From Psychromonas ingrahamii 37 (lineage in GTDB: Bacteria; Pseudomonadota; Gammaproteobacteria; Enterobacterales; Psychromonadaceae): DNA of 64,000 bases. Positions 56,889-64,000 of this stretch are shown here, one piece after another (position 1 is the first letter of the stretch; each line of letters begins with the position of its first letter). A model generated the notes under the pieces. That model was not told the DNA's origin, searched no databases, and was given only the letters and a program-made list of their open reading frames with translations. The stretch spans positions 2,666,001 through 2,730,000 of the forward strand of contig NC_008709.1 in assembly GCF_000015285.1 (NCBI RefSeq). The letters are read 5' to 3'. The position numbers were made by a program, and so were the translations under genes.

Positions 56889-58757
56889 ATGCCATTGGAT
56901 TTAAAAAACTACCCATTGCTGACGAATATTAATTATCCAGAGGATTTGCGGTTATTAAAAAAAGAGCAATTACCGGCTTTTTGTAATGAATTACGTTCAT
57001 TTCTTCTAAATACTGTCAGTCAAACGAGCGGTCATTTAGCATCCGGTTTGGGTGTTGTTGAATTAACTGTTGCTCTGCATTATATTTACCGCACGCCTTT
57101 TGATAACCTTATTTTCGATGTTGGCCATCAAGCATACCCGCATAAAATTTTAACGGGTCGGCGAGATAAAATGGGCAGTATTCGTAACTTTAAAGGCTTA
57201 CATCCCTTTCCGTGGCGTGAAGAAAGTGAATATGATGTGTTAAGCGTTGGTCACTCCTCGACATCAATAGGGGCAGCATTAGGCATGTCAATTGCTGCCG
57301 AAAAAGAACAACAAGGCCGCAAAGTAGTCGCTGTTATTGGTGATGGTGCCATTACCGCGGGCATGGCATTTGAAGCCTTAAATCACGCAGGTTCATTGCA
57401 CAATGATATGCTGGTGGTGTTAAATGATAATGAAATGTCAATTTCTGAAAATGTCGGGGCTTTAAATAACCATTTAGCAAAAATACTCTCCGGTGATATT
57501 TATACTCAGCTTAGAGAAGGCAGTAAAAAAGTACTTTCTAATATCCCTCCCGTTAAAGAGCTGGCCAAAAGAACGGAAGAACACCTTAAAGGAATGATCT
57601 CACCTGCCACCATATTCGAAGAGTTTGGTTTTAACTATATCGGCCCGATGGACGGTCATAATGTTATCGATTTAGTGGATACGTTACGCAATATGCGCTC
57701 CCATAGCGGACCGCAGTTTTTACATGTAATGACGAAAAAAGGCAAAGGTTATAAACAGGCAGAGCTTGATCCTATTAAGTACCATGCGGTACCAAAATTC
57801 ACACCGGATCAGGACCTTCCAAAATCACCACCCAGCTCTGCTACTTTTTCACAGGTATTTGGAGATTGGTTAAATGATATGGCCGATCAGGATAATAAAC
57901 TGACGGCAATTACGCCAGCAATGCGCGAAGGCTCCGGTATGGTGAGCTTTTCAAAACGACATGCTGACAAGTATTACGATGTGGCTATTGCTGAACAGCA
58001 TGCTGTCACACTGGCGGCCGGCATGGCAATTGCTGGATTAAACCCTGTTGTTGCTATTTACTCAACTTTTTTGCAACGTGCCTATGACCAACTTATCCAT
58101 GATATTGCTATCCAAAATCTAGGGGTGTTATTTGCCATAGACAGAGCCGGTATTGTGGGTGCGGATGGTCCAACACATCAAGGTGTGTTTGATTTAAGTT
58201 TTTTACGCTGCGTTCCTAATATGATTGTAATGACCCCGTCCGATGAACAAGAGTGTCGGAATATGCTTTATACGGGTCATATGCTCAATCAGCCTGCCGC
58301 GGTCAGATATCCACGCGGCACCGGAACCGGTATCGAGATAAACAAACAGATGAGCAGGTTAACTATTGGTAAAGCGAAGGTGGTAAAAGAAGGTAAAAAT
58401 CTTGCCATATTATGTTTTGGTACCTTTTTACAACAAGCCTATTCCGTCGCAGAAAAATTGAATGCGACCCTGGTTGATATGCGCTTTGTTAAACCGCTTG
58501 ATAAAGAGCTGCTTGATAATCTCGCCAGCACCCACAAAGAGTTTGTCACTATTGAGGAAAATAGTATTGCCGGTGGCGCAGGCTCAGCAGTTAATGAATA
58601 TTTTATGTCTCAGCAAATAAAGACAAGCGTTTTAAATATAGGCATACCCGACAGGTTTATTGAACAGGGAACGCAGCAGGAAATATATACATTACTTGAG
58701 CTCGATAGTGCTGGAATAGAGAAGCAAATTGTCAGCTACTATAGCCATCTCAAATAA
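56889..58757 (+). CDS. dxs: 1-deoxy-D-xylulose-5-phosphate synthase
   Basis: Thiamine-diphosphate enzyme joining pyruvate and glyceraldehyde 3-phosphate at the entry of the MEP isoprenoid route; the product also feeds thiamine and pyridoxal. 622 residues, E. coli length. TPP motif [18 protein letters not shown] (about 153-170), catalytic Glu in [11 protein letters not shown], and [15 protein letters not shown]. Convergent with thiL. Confidence 0.97.
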   Translation: MPLDLKNYPLLTNINYPEDLRLLKKEQLPAFCNELRSFLLNTVSQTSGHLASGLGVVELTVALHYIYRTPFDNLIFDVGHQAYPHKILTGRRDKMGSIRNFKGLHPFPWREESEYDVLSVGHSSTSIGAALGMSIAAEKEQQGRKVVAVIGDGAITAGMAFEALNHAGSLHNDMLVVLNDNEMSISENVGALNNHLAKILSGDIYTQLREGSKKVLSNIPPVKELAKRTEEHLKGMISPATIFEEFGFNYIGPMDGHNVIDLVDTLRNMRSHSGPQFLHVMTKKGKGYKQAELDPIKYHAVPKFTPDQDLPKSPPSSATFSQVFGDWLNDMADQDNKLTAITPAMREGSGMVSFSKRHADKYYDVAIAEQHAVTLAAGMAIAGLNPVVAIYSTFLQRAYDQLIHDIAIQNLGVLFAIDRAGIVGADGPTHQGVFDLSFLRCVPNMIVMTPSDEQECRNMLYTGHMLNQPAAVRYPRGTGTGIEINKQMSRLTIGKAKVVKEGKNLAILCFGTFLQQAYSVAEKLNATLVDMRFVKPLDKELLDNLASTHKEFVTIEENSIAGGAGSAVNEYFMSQQIKTSVLNIGIPDRFIEQGTQQEIYTLLELDSAGIEKQIVSYYSHLK

Positions 58758-58776
58758 ACGAAAAAGGTTAATATTT

Positions 58777-58834
58777 CTGCAGGCCTATCTGTATTACGCA
58801 TTTAAATCACGTAATAGCACAGGTTAGCCTGCAG
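58777..58834. terminator. Long imperfect hairpin between convergent dxs and thiL
   Basis: CTGCAGGC...TATTACG pairs with CGTAATA...GCCTGCAG around an 11-base AT loop, with small mismatches. No T run, so termination or mRNA-end protection is only inferred from position. Confidence 0.5.
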
Positions 58835-58928
58835 CAGATAGCCTACTGATATTCATTTGCTAAACCACTGAATACACTGGATCACTTAATTTTAATCTTC
58901 TTAGCTATTGATCATTCTAATTTTAAAT

Positions 58929-59936
58929 CTACTTAAAATGATCCCATCCGCCCGTCGAATAAGTAACCGCTTGCTTTTCTTTAAAAAACGCGATTAATTC
59001 AGATTGTTGTAAAGTCGTACGGCCGATCACGGAAAGGCTTGGTATAGGCTGTGTTTGTTGAGCTATTCTCTGCTCTAATAGCCTTAAATTATTTTCACTG
59101 ATTGTAAATAATAATTCATAATCATCCCCACCGGTTAATGCGTATTGTACTGCCTCATCATTGTTAAGCTTTCCTAAATTAACTTCTTTCCGCATCGTTT
59201 TTGACAAGGGTAAAGATTCTATCGCAATGTTTGCAGCGCAATGAGACGCTTTCAAAATATGGATAAGATCCTGGGTTAAACCATCGGAGATATCTATACA
59301 GCTTGATGCTAAACCGCGTAATAAAATACCGAGATCAACACGCGGCTCAGTCAGCTCTAACGCATCCACAAAGTACTGAGGATTTGTGACCGCTAACTCA
59401 TTTAATTTTATAGACAAGCCTAAAGCGCCATCTCCAATAAAATTTGAAACACAAATCAGATCGCCCAAGTTAGCTTTATTACGTTGCAGCGCTAACCCTC
59501 GAGGAACAATACCTTTCACAGAAACAGTGATCGATAAAGGACCTTTTGTTGTATCACCCCCCACCAACACCACATCGAATTTGTCTGCTAATGCAAAAAA
59601 GCCGCGTGTAAATTCAGATAACCAATTGGGATTATTATTCACCATAGCACCATTGGGTAACGTAATAGCAAGGGAAACCCATTTAGGTAATGCGCCCATC
59701 GCAGCTAAGTCGCTAAGGTTCACGGCAAGCGCCTTATAACCTAACCGATATGGGTCAACATCCTCAAAGAAATGGACGCCACACACTAAACTGTCAGTGC
59801 TAACGGCCAATTGGTAACCCTCTGGAATATCCAAAAGAGCACAATCATCACCGATCCCTAACGCCACACCACTATTTTGAACTGTTGTGCTGCGTTTAAA
59901 ATAGCTGTCTATCAAATCAAATTCACTGAGATTCAT
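58929..59936 (-). CDS. thiL: Thiamine-monophosphate kinase
   Basis: Makes thiamine diphosphate from the monophosphate. 335 residues of the PurM-like fold: N-terminal GIGDDCALL (metal and ATP residues), SDLAAMGALPKWVSLAI, GGDTTKGP, CIDISDGLTQDL and TGGDDYELLF. The ATG overlaps the rluF TGA by four bases. In many relatives thiL lies with nusB and pgpA; here it is coupled to rluF. Confidence 0.94.
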   Translation of the reverse strand: MNLSEFDLIDSYFKRSTTVQNSGVALGIGDDCALLDIPEGYQLAVSTDSLVCGVHFFEDVDPYRLGYKALAVNLSDLAAMGALPKWVSLAITLPNGAMVNNNPNWLSEFTRGFFALADKFDVVLVGGDTTKGPLSITVSVKGIVPRGLALQRNKANLGDLICVSNFIGDGALGLSIKLNELAVTNPQYFVDALELTEPRVDLGILLRGLASSCIDISDGLTQDLIHILKASHCAANIAIESLPLSKTMRKEVNLGKLNNDEAVQYALTGGDDYELLFTISENNLRLLEQRIAQQTQPIPSLSVIGRTTLQQSELIAFFKEKQAVTYSTGGWDHFK

Positions 59937-60841
59937 TTACGTTTTAACTTCAAGGTTGCTTTTACATTGGCAGTTGGTGTTGTTGTGTTTTTGCTGTTTT
60001 TATTGATAAATATTTTTTTTGCCGGCTGATGACTATTATTGGCTCCCGTTGATTTTTTTATGGCCTCCGATTGTGGGGCTTTGCTAACGGGTTTTGCAGG
60101 ATCAGTCGCTGTCTTTGACGAAGAAGAAACCGCTTGGTTTATTTCTGCCAGTTCTATATTGGTTAAATTACGCCATTGGCCTGGTTTTAAATTGCCTAAT
60201 CCTACTTTCATAATGCGTGTTCGTTTTAATTTCAGCACTTCATAACCTAAGTGTTCACACATACGCCTGATCTGGCGATTTAATCCCTGAGTCAGGACAA
60301 TGCGAAAGATAAAGCGACTGTCTACTGTTACTTTACAAGGCTTGGTAATTGTATCAAGGATAGGGACACCACGCTGCATACGCTCAACAAAGCGTTCACT
60401 TAACGGTTTATCAACGGTGACCAAATATTCTTTATCGTGCGCATTTTCAGCACGTAATATTTTATTGACTATATCACCATCACTGGTTAAAAAGATTAAA
60501 CCTTCAGAAGGTTTATCTAGTCGTCCTATTGGAAAAATGCGTTTTTTATGACCAATAGCATTAATAATATTGCCATGGATATGACGCTCTGTCGTGCAGG
60601 TGATGCCGATCGGTTTATTATAAACAATATAGATACGATCCAATTTATCCTGAGCACTGGCGTTAATTCGCTTGCCGTCGACCAATACGAGATCACCAAG
60701 TTGCACTTTTGTACCTAATTCAGGTATATCACCATTTATTTTTACACGATTTTGCTCAATCAACTTATCCGCTTCCCGGCGTGAACAAAAGCCTGAATCA
60801 CTGATAAACTTATTCAGCCGTATTTCACTATTATTATCCAC
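59933..60841 (-). CDS. rluF: 23S rRNA pseudouridine synthase RluF (U2604)
   Basis: RsuA/RluF-family enzyme: S4 domain, then GRLDKPSEG with the catalytic Asp, and QGLNRQIRRMCEHLGY. I choose GTG 60841-60839 (MDNNSEIRLNKF, 302 residues) because AGGA lies eight bases upstream and E. coli RluF also starts a few residues before RLNK. The open frame extends to 60964 with a hydrophobic stretch unlike the family. The Lys/Thr/Pro-rich C-terminal tail (about 60 residues, to LKLKRK) resembles the basic RluF tail. Confidence 0.88.
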   Translation of the reverse strand: MDNNSEIRLNKFISDSGFCSRREADKLIEQNRVKINGDIPELGTKVQLGDLVLVDGKRINASAQDKLDRIYIVYNKPIGITCTTERHIHGNIINAIGHKKRIFPIGRLDKPSEGLIFLTSDGDIVNKILRAENAHDKEYLVTVDKPLSERFVERMQRGVPILDTITKPCKVTVDSRFIFRIVLTQGLNRQIRRMCEHLGYEVLKLKRTRIMKVGLGNLKPGQWRNLTNIELAEINQAVSSSSKTATDPAKPVSKAPQSEAIKKSTGANNSHQPAKKIFINKNSKNTTTPTANVKATLKLKRK

Positions 60842-61403
60842 AATATTATCCTGTATTAATCGTTTAAAACCCAAAAAATGTCCTTGCACAGCGATTAAAA
60901 AGGCGCAGCCCGTTTGGGTAATAAATAAAATGGGTATCGATGACTTGCTATGAACATTAAACATTAAACCGTGAGCAAATGAAACAGCTCAAAAGTAATG
61001 AATTATCCGTTAACAACCGGTTGACCGCTCTGCCTTTTTTAGTTAGAACAGCAAAACTCAGCCGCAGCACTCTTCAGCATACAGCCCAGGGATAATAGTT
61101 TTTTGTATTATATGGCGTTTATTGGACTTTCAAAATAGTTTATTTATGTCGCTATTAGCGCAAAACAACAGCATGTTGCATTGACTGATCTTTTATATTC
61201 ATTTAACTGCGGCCGTTTCTCCCAATCGGTTTTTGGAGAAGACTTGTGACGGACTAGAACAAAGTAGATAACTGCCATGATTGTAAAAACCATCAGGTAA
61301 GTCCTATAACTTTTCCAGCAAAATTATAATAGAAGACAGTATAAAAGATGATCAAACAGCCCACGTATGTTGATTTTACTGCAGATATTTTTATTTCAGG
61401 CAT
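60842..61403. other. Gap between rluF start and first tRNA-Leu
   Basis: About 560 bases with no supported gene. It holds the rluF promoter region on the minus strand. A small TTCTCC/GGAGAA inverted pair lies near 61217. Nothing else recognised. Confidence 0.4.
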
Positions 61404-61433
61404 AAAAAAAGCAGCTAGAAAGCTGCTTTTTTT
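61404..61433 (-). terminator. Terminator of first tRNA-Leu
   Basis: AAAAAAAGCAGCT-AGA-AAGCTGCTTTTTTT, seven bases past the tRNA CCA end on the minus strand. Confidence 0.9.
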
Positions 61434-61440
61434 ATTAATT

Positions 61441-61526
61441 TGGTGCCCGAAGCGAGACTTGAACTCGCACACCCATAAGGCGAGGGATTTTAAATCCCTT
61501 GTGTCTACCGATTCCACCATTCGGGC
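61441..61526 (-). tRNA. tRNA-Leu (anticodon UAA), copy 1
   Basis: 86-nt minus-strand gene, reading GCCCGAA...TTCGGGCACCA with encoded CCA. Acceptor stem is fully paired (GCCCGAA/TTCGGGC). Anticodon stem AGGGA/TCCCT encloses loop TTTAAAA, anticodon TAA. The long variable arm and GTTCAAGTC T-loop fit tRNA-Leu. Confidence 0.96.
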
Positions 61527-61559
61527 GTTTACTTAAATTGCACTAAGTAACTGCGAGGC

Positions 61560-61587
61560 ATTCTATAGAAATTATTAGCAACTACAA
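61560..61587 (-). promoter_or_regulatory. Promoter of tRNA-Leu copy 1
   Basis: Minus strand TTGTAG (61587-61582), 16 bases, TAGAAT (61565-61560), followed by a GC-rich discriminator (GCCTCGC). The same arrangement precedes copy 2. Confidence 0.65.
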
Positions 61588-61813
61588 GTGGTTAACCTCG
61601 TTAAAATGAACAAAACCGTTCAACTGCTTACAAAGCAATCAAAATAAGCAGCTTGCTCACATCAAGCGCGTCAGGGAGGGACAATTCAGATTATTAAACA
61701 CTTATCGGGTTATTGAACTCTTATAATGAGTTAGGGATAATTTTACACCATAAGGAGCTGATATTAGAAAAAGCCTATCTTTCTACTAAGCGCTTGGCAC
61801 TTTATTTCAGGCA

Positions 61814-61843
61814 TAAAAAAAGCAGCTAAAAGCTGCTTTTTTT
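61814..61843 (-). terminator. Terminator of second tRNA-Leu
   Basis: AAAAAAAGCAGCT-AA-AAGCTGCTTTTTTT, seven bases past the tRNA CCA end; nearly identical to the terminator of copy 1. Confidence 0.9.
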
Positions 61844-61850
61844 ATAAATT

Positions 61851-61936
61851 TGGTGCCCGAAGCGAGACTTGAACTCGCACACCCATAAGGCGAGGGATTT
61901 TAAATCCCTTGTGTCTACCGATTCCACCATCCGGGC
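61851..61936 (-). tRNA. tRNA-Leu (anticodon UAA), copy 2
   Basis: Differs from copy 1 only at position 6, where G replaces A, giving a G-U wobble in the acceptor stem (GCCCGGA/TTCGGGC). Anticodon loop TTTAAAA and encoded CCA are the same. It lies 410 bases from copy 1, with its own promoter and terminator. Confidence 0.95.
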
Positions 61937-61964
61937 ATTTACTTAAATTAAGTAAGTGCGGGAT

Positions 61965-61992
61965 ATTCTATAGCACTTTTTATCCAGTACAA
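61965..61992 (-). promoter_or_regulatory. Promoter of tRNA-Leu copy 2
   Basis: Minus strand TTGTAC (61992-61987), 16 bases, TAGAAT (61970-61965), then GC-rich discriminator ATCCCGC. Conserved spacing with copy 1 supports both. Confidence 0.65.
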
Positions 61993-62493
61993 GTTTTTAA
62001 CCGTGTTTAATCAATAAAAACGTTCAAGTGCTTGTAAATTAATCTAAACTACCATATTTCCAGAATTTACAAGGTGCAGTTGATAGCATTTAACAGCAGC
62101 ACTAATCTACAATAAATAATTTAACAGACCGTTCGGGAGATAAATTTTAAATACACGTCGAAATAGCGGTCCCCATAAATTCAATCGCAGTGACGCCTCT
62201 CATAAAGACAACAATTATCTAAGATAGACTAGACTTTCCAACGAGTCGACTTTAAGACAGATCTGAATAATAAAGGGCAAGCAAAAATTTATTTTTTGAT
62301 ATTTAAATGAGTCAGAATAAGTGGAAAAATGTTAAACTGATTTGAGCATAAAGGTTAACGATCAATATTTTTCTTAAACCAGATGCTTAAGTAACTAGAT
62401 ATTTTCTTGTGCAGACTAAATTTATCGACCATCAATTTAGTCCGTTTTAGAGAAAGTATTTAGTCTTGTTTATAATAGTTTTGCATTTCGGAT
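61993..62493. other. Gap between tRNA-Leu copy 2 and VF530 gene
   Basis: About 500 bases without a gene. The first 50 bases still resemble the upstream flank of copy 1 (CAAGT-TT-AACC, AAACGTTCAA). The rest is AT-rich with no structure I can name; the VF530 promoter probably lies near 62440-62480. Confidence 0.4.
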
Positions 62494-62838
62494 ATGAAAA
62501 TGAATAAAAATGATCCTCTAGATGGCGTTAAACTCGAACAGATATTGACTGAACTTGAAGCTAAATTGGGCTGGCGTAAAATGGGAGAATTACTTAATAT
62601 TCGCTGTTTTATGGACAAGCCTAGCCTTAAATCTAGTTTAAGATTCATGCGAAAGACACCCTGGGCACGCAGCAAAACAGAGGTTCTTTACCTTAAAGTT
62701 TTTTTTAGCGACCACCCCGCCACCACGTTATTAATAAGAAAAAATATTACCCGGCAAAGGGAGGCGTCTGCACAACTTCCTGAAAAATCGGACTCCTTTG
62801 CTTGGCCATCATTGAAAGATAAACAGAGCGATAATTAA
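62494..62838 (+). CDS. VF530 family DNA-binding protein
   Basis: 114 residues. Core NDPLDGVKLEQILTELEAKLGWRKMGELLNIRCF then SLKSSLRFMRKTPWAR is the VF530 (DUF2132) signature, a small helical fold whose Vibrio fischeri member binds DNA. Residues after about 85 are not conserved. Function in the cell unknown. A nearby ATG two codons in is an alternative start. Confidence 0.88.
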   Translation: MKMNKNDPLDGVKLEQILTELEAKLGWRKMGELLNIRCFMDKPSLKSSLRFMRKTPWARSKTEVLYLKVFFSDHPATTLLIRKNITRQREASAQLPEKSDSFAWPSLKDKQSDN

Positions 62839-62966
62839 TGCTGATGATAATTGGGATTTCATGTTAAAATCTCACGGTACTGTTTATTTTTATTAGATTA
62901 ATATCTCATATTGATATCTCCAGATAAACAAAAAATAATTAATTAAGCACTAGGAAAAAAATACCA

Positions 62967-63305
62967 ATGGCACAACAAAATAAATTTGATTACCGTATTA
63001 CCCAAGAAGGCGATAAATGGAATGCGGAAATCACCCGCCGAGTGACTGCCCGTAGAACAAGTGTCTCAAAGCGCCAAAATGGTTTTGAAAATGAAGCGTT
63101 AGCAGAAGTATGGGCAAAAGAAGAACTCGTACAGTTTGTGAAAAATTTACAGGCCGCAACGATACGTAAGGCGGACAAACGTACTGTGCGCAATGAATTA
63201 GCAGCTAAAGCAGAAGCTGAAAAAATAGCAGCCGCTGCAGCATATGAAGAAAAGCGCCTTGCAGCCATGGAAGCGCAAGATCAACAAGAAAACGAAGAAG
63301 CCTAA
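62967..63305 (+). CDS. DUF3622 domain protein
   Basis: 112 residues. N-terminal part FDYRITQEGDKWNAEITRRV...VSKRQNGFENEALAEVWAKEEL matches the small DUF3622 family of Vibrio-like bacteria, function unknown. After residue 75 the chain is Ala/Glu/Lys-rich and probably one long charged helix (AAKAEAEKIAAAAAYEEKRL). Confidence 0.8.
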   Translation: MAQQNKFDYRITQEGDKWNAEITRRVTARRTSVSKRQNGFENEALAEVWAKEELVQFVKNLQAATIRKADKRTVRNELAAKAEAEKIAAAAAYEEKRLAAMEAQDQQENEEA

Positions 63306-63379
63306 TTATCAGGCTAATGTAGTTATCAGACTAATAGCGTCATAATCTAACGGTTGTATTCTACACATCAGGTTATACT

Positions 63380-63440
63380 GAGATATCCAAACTAGTTGAA
63401 GATACAGTAATCAGCATCTTCACGTAGTTTGGGTATATAC
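63380..63440. repeat. Dispersed palindrome, copy C
   Basis: ATATCCAAACTAGTTGAAGAT (63381-63401) and GCATCTTCACGTAGTTTGGGTATA form long imperfect arms. It is the fullest copy of the family also seen at 50413 and 53650, and lies in the gap after the DUF3622 gene. Confidence 0.75.
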
Positions 63441-63539
63441 AACTGCTAACTACCTCTTAAATTATAAATACCCTGTTCGTTAAGCGGGCTCGTTAAGTAG
63501 ACTCGGTTTAATAATATTTATTAATAGGTGACAGATCAC

Positions 63540-64000
63540 TTGTATAAACTAATTATTTACACGCTTATTTTATCATTTTACCCGCATTTCATCGCTGCAG
63601 AAGAGAACAACAAGGGTATCTGCTTTAGTAAAAGCGAACAGCATAGCTTACTCGATGATAGCTACCATTATCTTAATACTAAATTTTGTCAGCCCGCCCC
63701 GTGGTTTGACAATTTTTTTATTGATCAAAAAACAACAAAAAATGTGCGCGCTGGTACTATGATACGTTGGTATAATGATTTGATCTGGCTTGACGGCAAA
63801 GGTTTTTCATATGAGCCCAATATCAGTGCTCGACTCTACCTGCCAAAAATAAGTAAAAAATTTAAAATCATTTTCGAGTCCGATACAAAAGATACAATCA
63901 AAGAACTGTTTCCAGATGACCAGTCCCAACAAACCAAAAATGCATTAGGACTGAGCTATGATGTATCGGTCAAGACGCGCAGCAGTCTTAATATAAAAGC
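63540..64000 (+). CDS. Exported protein of unknown function, 5' part
   Basis: Open frame from TTG 63540 to the right edge (at least 153 residues), with AGGTGA eight bases upstream. N-terminal signal (MYKLIIYTLILSFYPHFIAA, then EE) indicates export. The mature part contains two early Cys, W-rich TMIRWYNDLIWLD, and alternating NISARLYLPKISKKFKIIFESD and LGLSYDVSVKTRSSLNIK strands, which suggests a beta-rich or outer-membrane barrel fold. I do not recognise the family. GTG 63528 is an alternative start. Confidence 0.7.
   Translation, partial: MYKLIIYTLILSFYPHFIAAEENNKGICFSKSEQHSLLDDSYHYLNTKFCQPAPWFDNFFIDQKTTKNVRAGTMIRWYNDLIWLDGKGFSYEPNISARLYLPKISKKFKIIFESDTKDTIKELFPDDQSQQTKNALGLSYDVSVKTRSSLNIK

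Overview
The window is an AT-rich stretch of a gammaproteobacterial chromosome, almost all conserved core genes. Many neighbour sets match those of Enterobacterales and Vibrionales: sapABCDF, lolCDE-mfd, rluC/rne, queA-tgt-yajC-secD-secF, thrS-infC-rpmI-rplT, letA-letB-rsmF, phoBR and xseB-ispA-dxs. CsiV, DUF3622 and VF530 proteins, a letA split into two genes and the low G+C look suggest a marine Alteromonadales or Vibrio relative. Psychromonas is my best guess, inferred from gene content and not from any search.

Layout. 1-840 is the 3' end of a MATE exporter. 1060-6313 is sapABCDF with overlapping genes. 6.4-8.5 kb is a membrane GGDEF/EAL protein with decayed catalytic motifs. 8.6-11.4 kb holds ttcA, tpiA (with an (AATTTT)7 tract in its leader) and yccA. 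11.5-12.2 kb is non-coding, with an array of 79-bp repeats that runs into the 3' end of lolE. 12.2-19.9 kb has lolCDE on the minus strand, divergent from mfd-csiV. 19.9-25.2 kb has a HAD phosphatase and rluC on the minus strand, divergent from rne, whose RNase E tail carries 21 copies of a hexapeptide. 25.3-33.0 kb has trxB, nlpI and the queA-tgt-yajC-secD-secF set. 33.3-36.4 kb is the thrS-infC-rpmI-rplT translation operon, with infC probably starting at AUA. 36.6-43.3 kb has SOS-type yebG divergent from letA1-letA2-letB, then rsmF and elyC. 43.4-50.2 kb is a minus-strand run: a DUF1737 protein, thiI, yaeQ, leuB, ybgI and phoBR. 50.5-53.9 kb has rdgC, a MITE-like element, purT, a sulA-like gene under two overlapping LexA boxes, and yaeP. 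54.1-60.8 kb has a RIO kinase, xseB-ispA-dxs and convergent rluF-thiL. 61.4-62.0 kb holds two tRNA-Leu(UAA) genes, each with its own promoter and terminator. The right end has VF530, DUF3622 and a truncated exported protein.

How the genes connect. Several groups form pathways: lipoprotein sorting (LolCDE), Sec export (YajC-SecD-SecF), intermembrane lipid transport (LetA/LetB), tRNA modification (TtcA, ThiI, QueA, Tgt), rRNA modification (RluC, RluF, RsmF), isoprenoid and thiamine precursors (IspA, Dxs, ThiI, ThiL), phosphate sensing (PhoBR) and the SOS response (YebG, SulA-like).

I found no CRISPR array, prophage, toxin-antitoxin pair or defence island, and no new multi-gene system. The unusual content is small-scale: repeat arrays, a MITE-like element, a dispersed palindrome family, a SapF ATPase lacking its catalytic Glu, a non-canonical infC start and tandem SOS operators.
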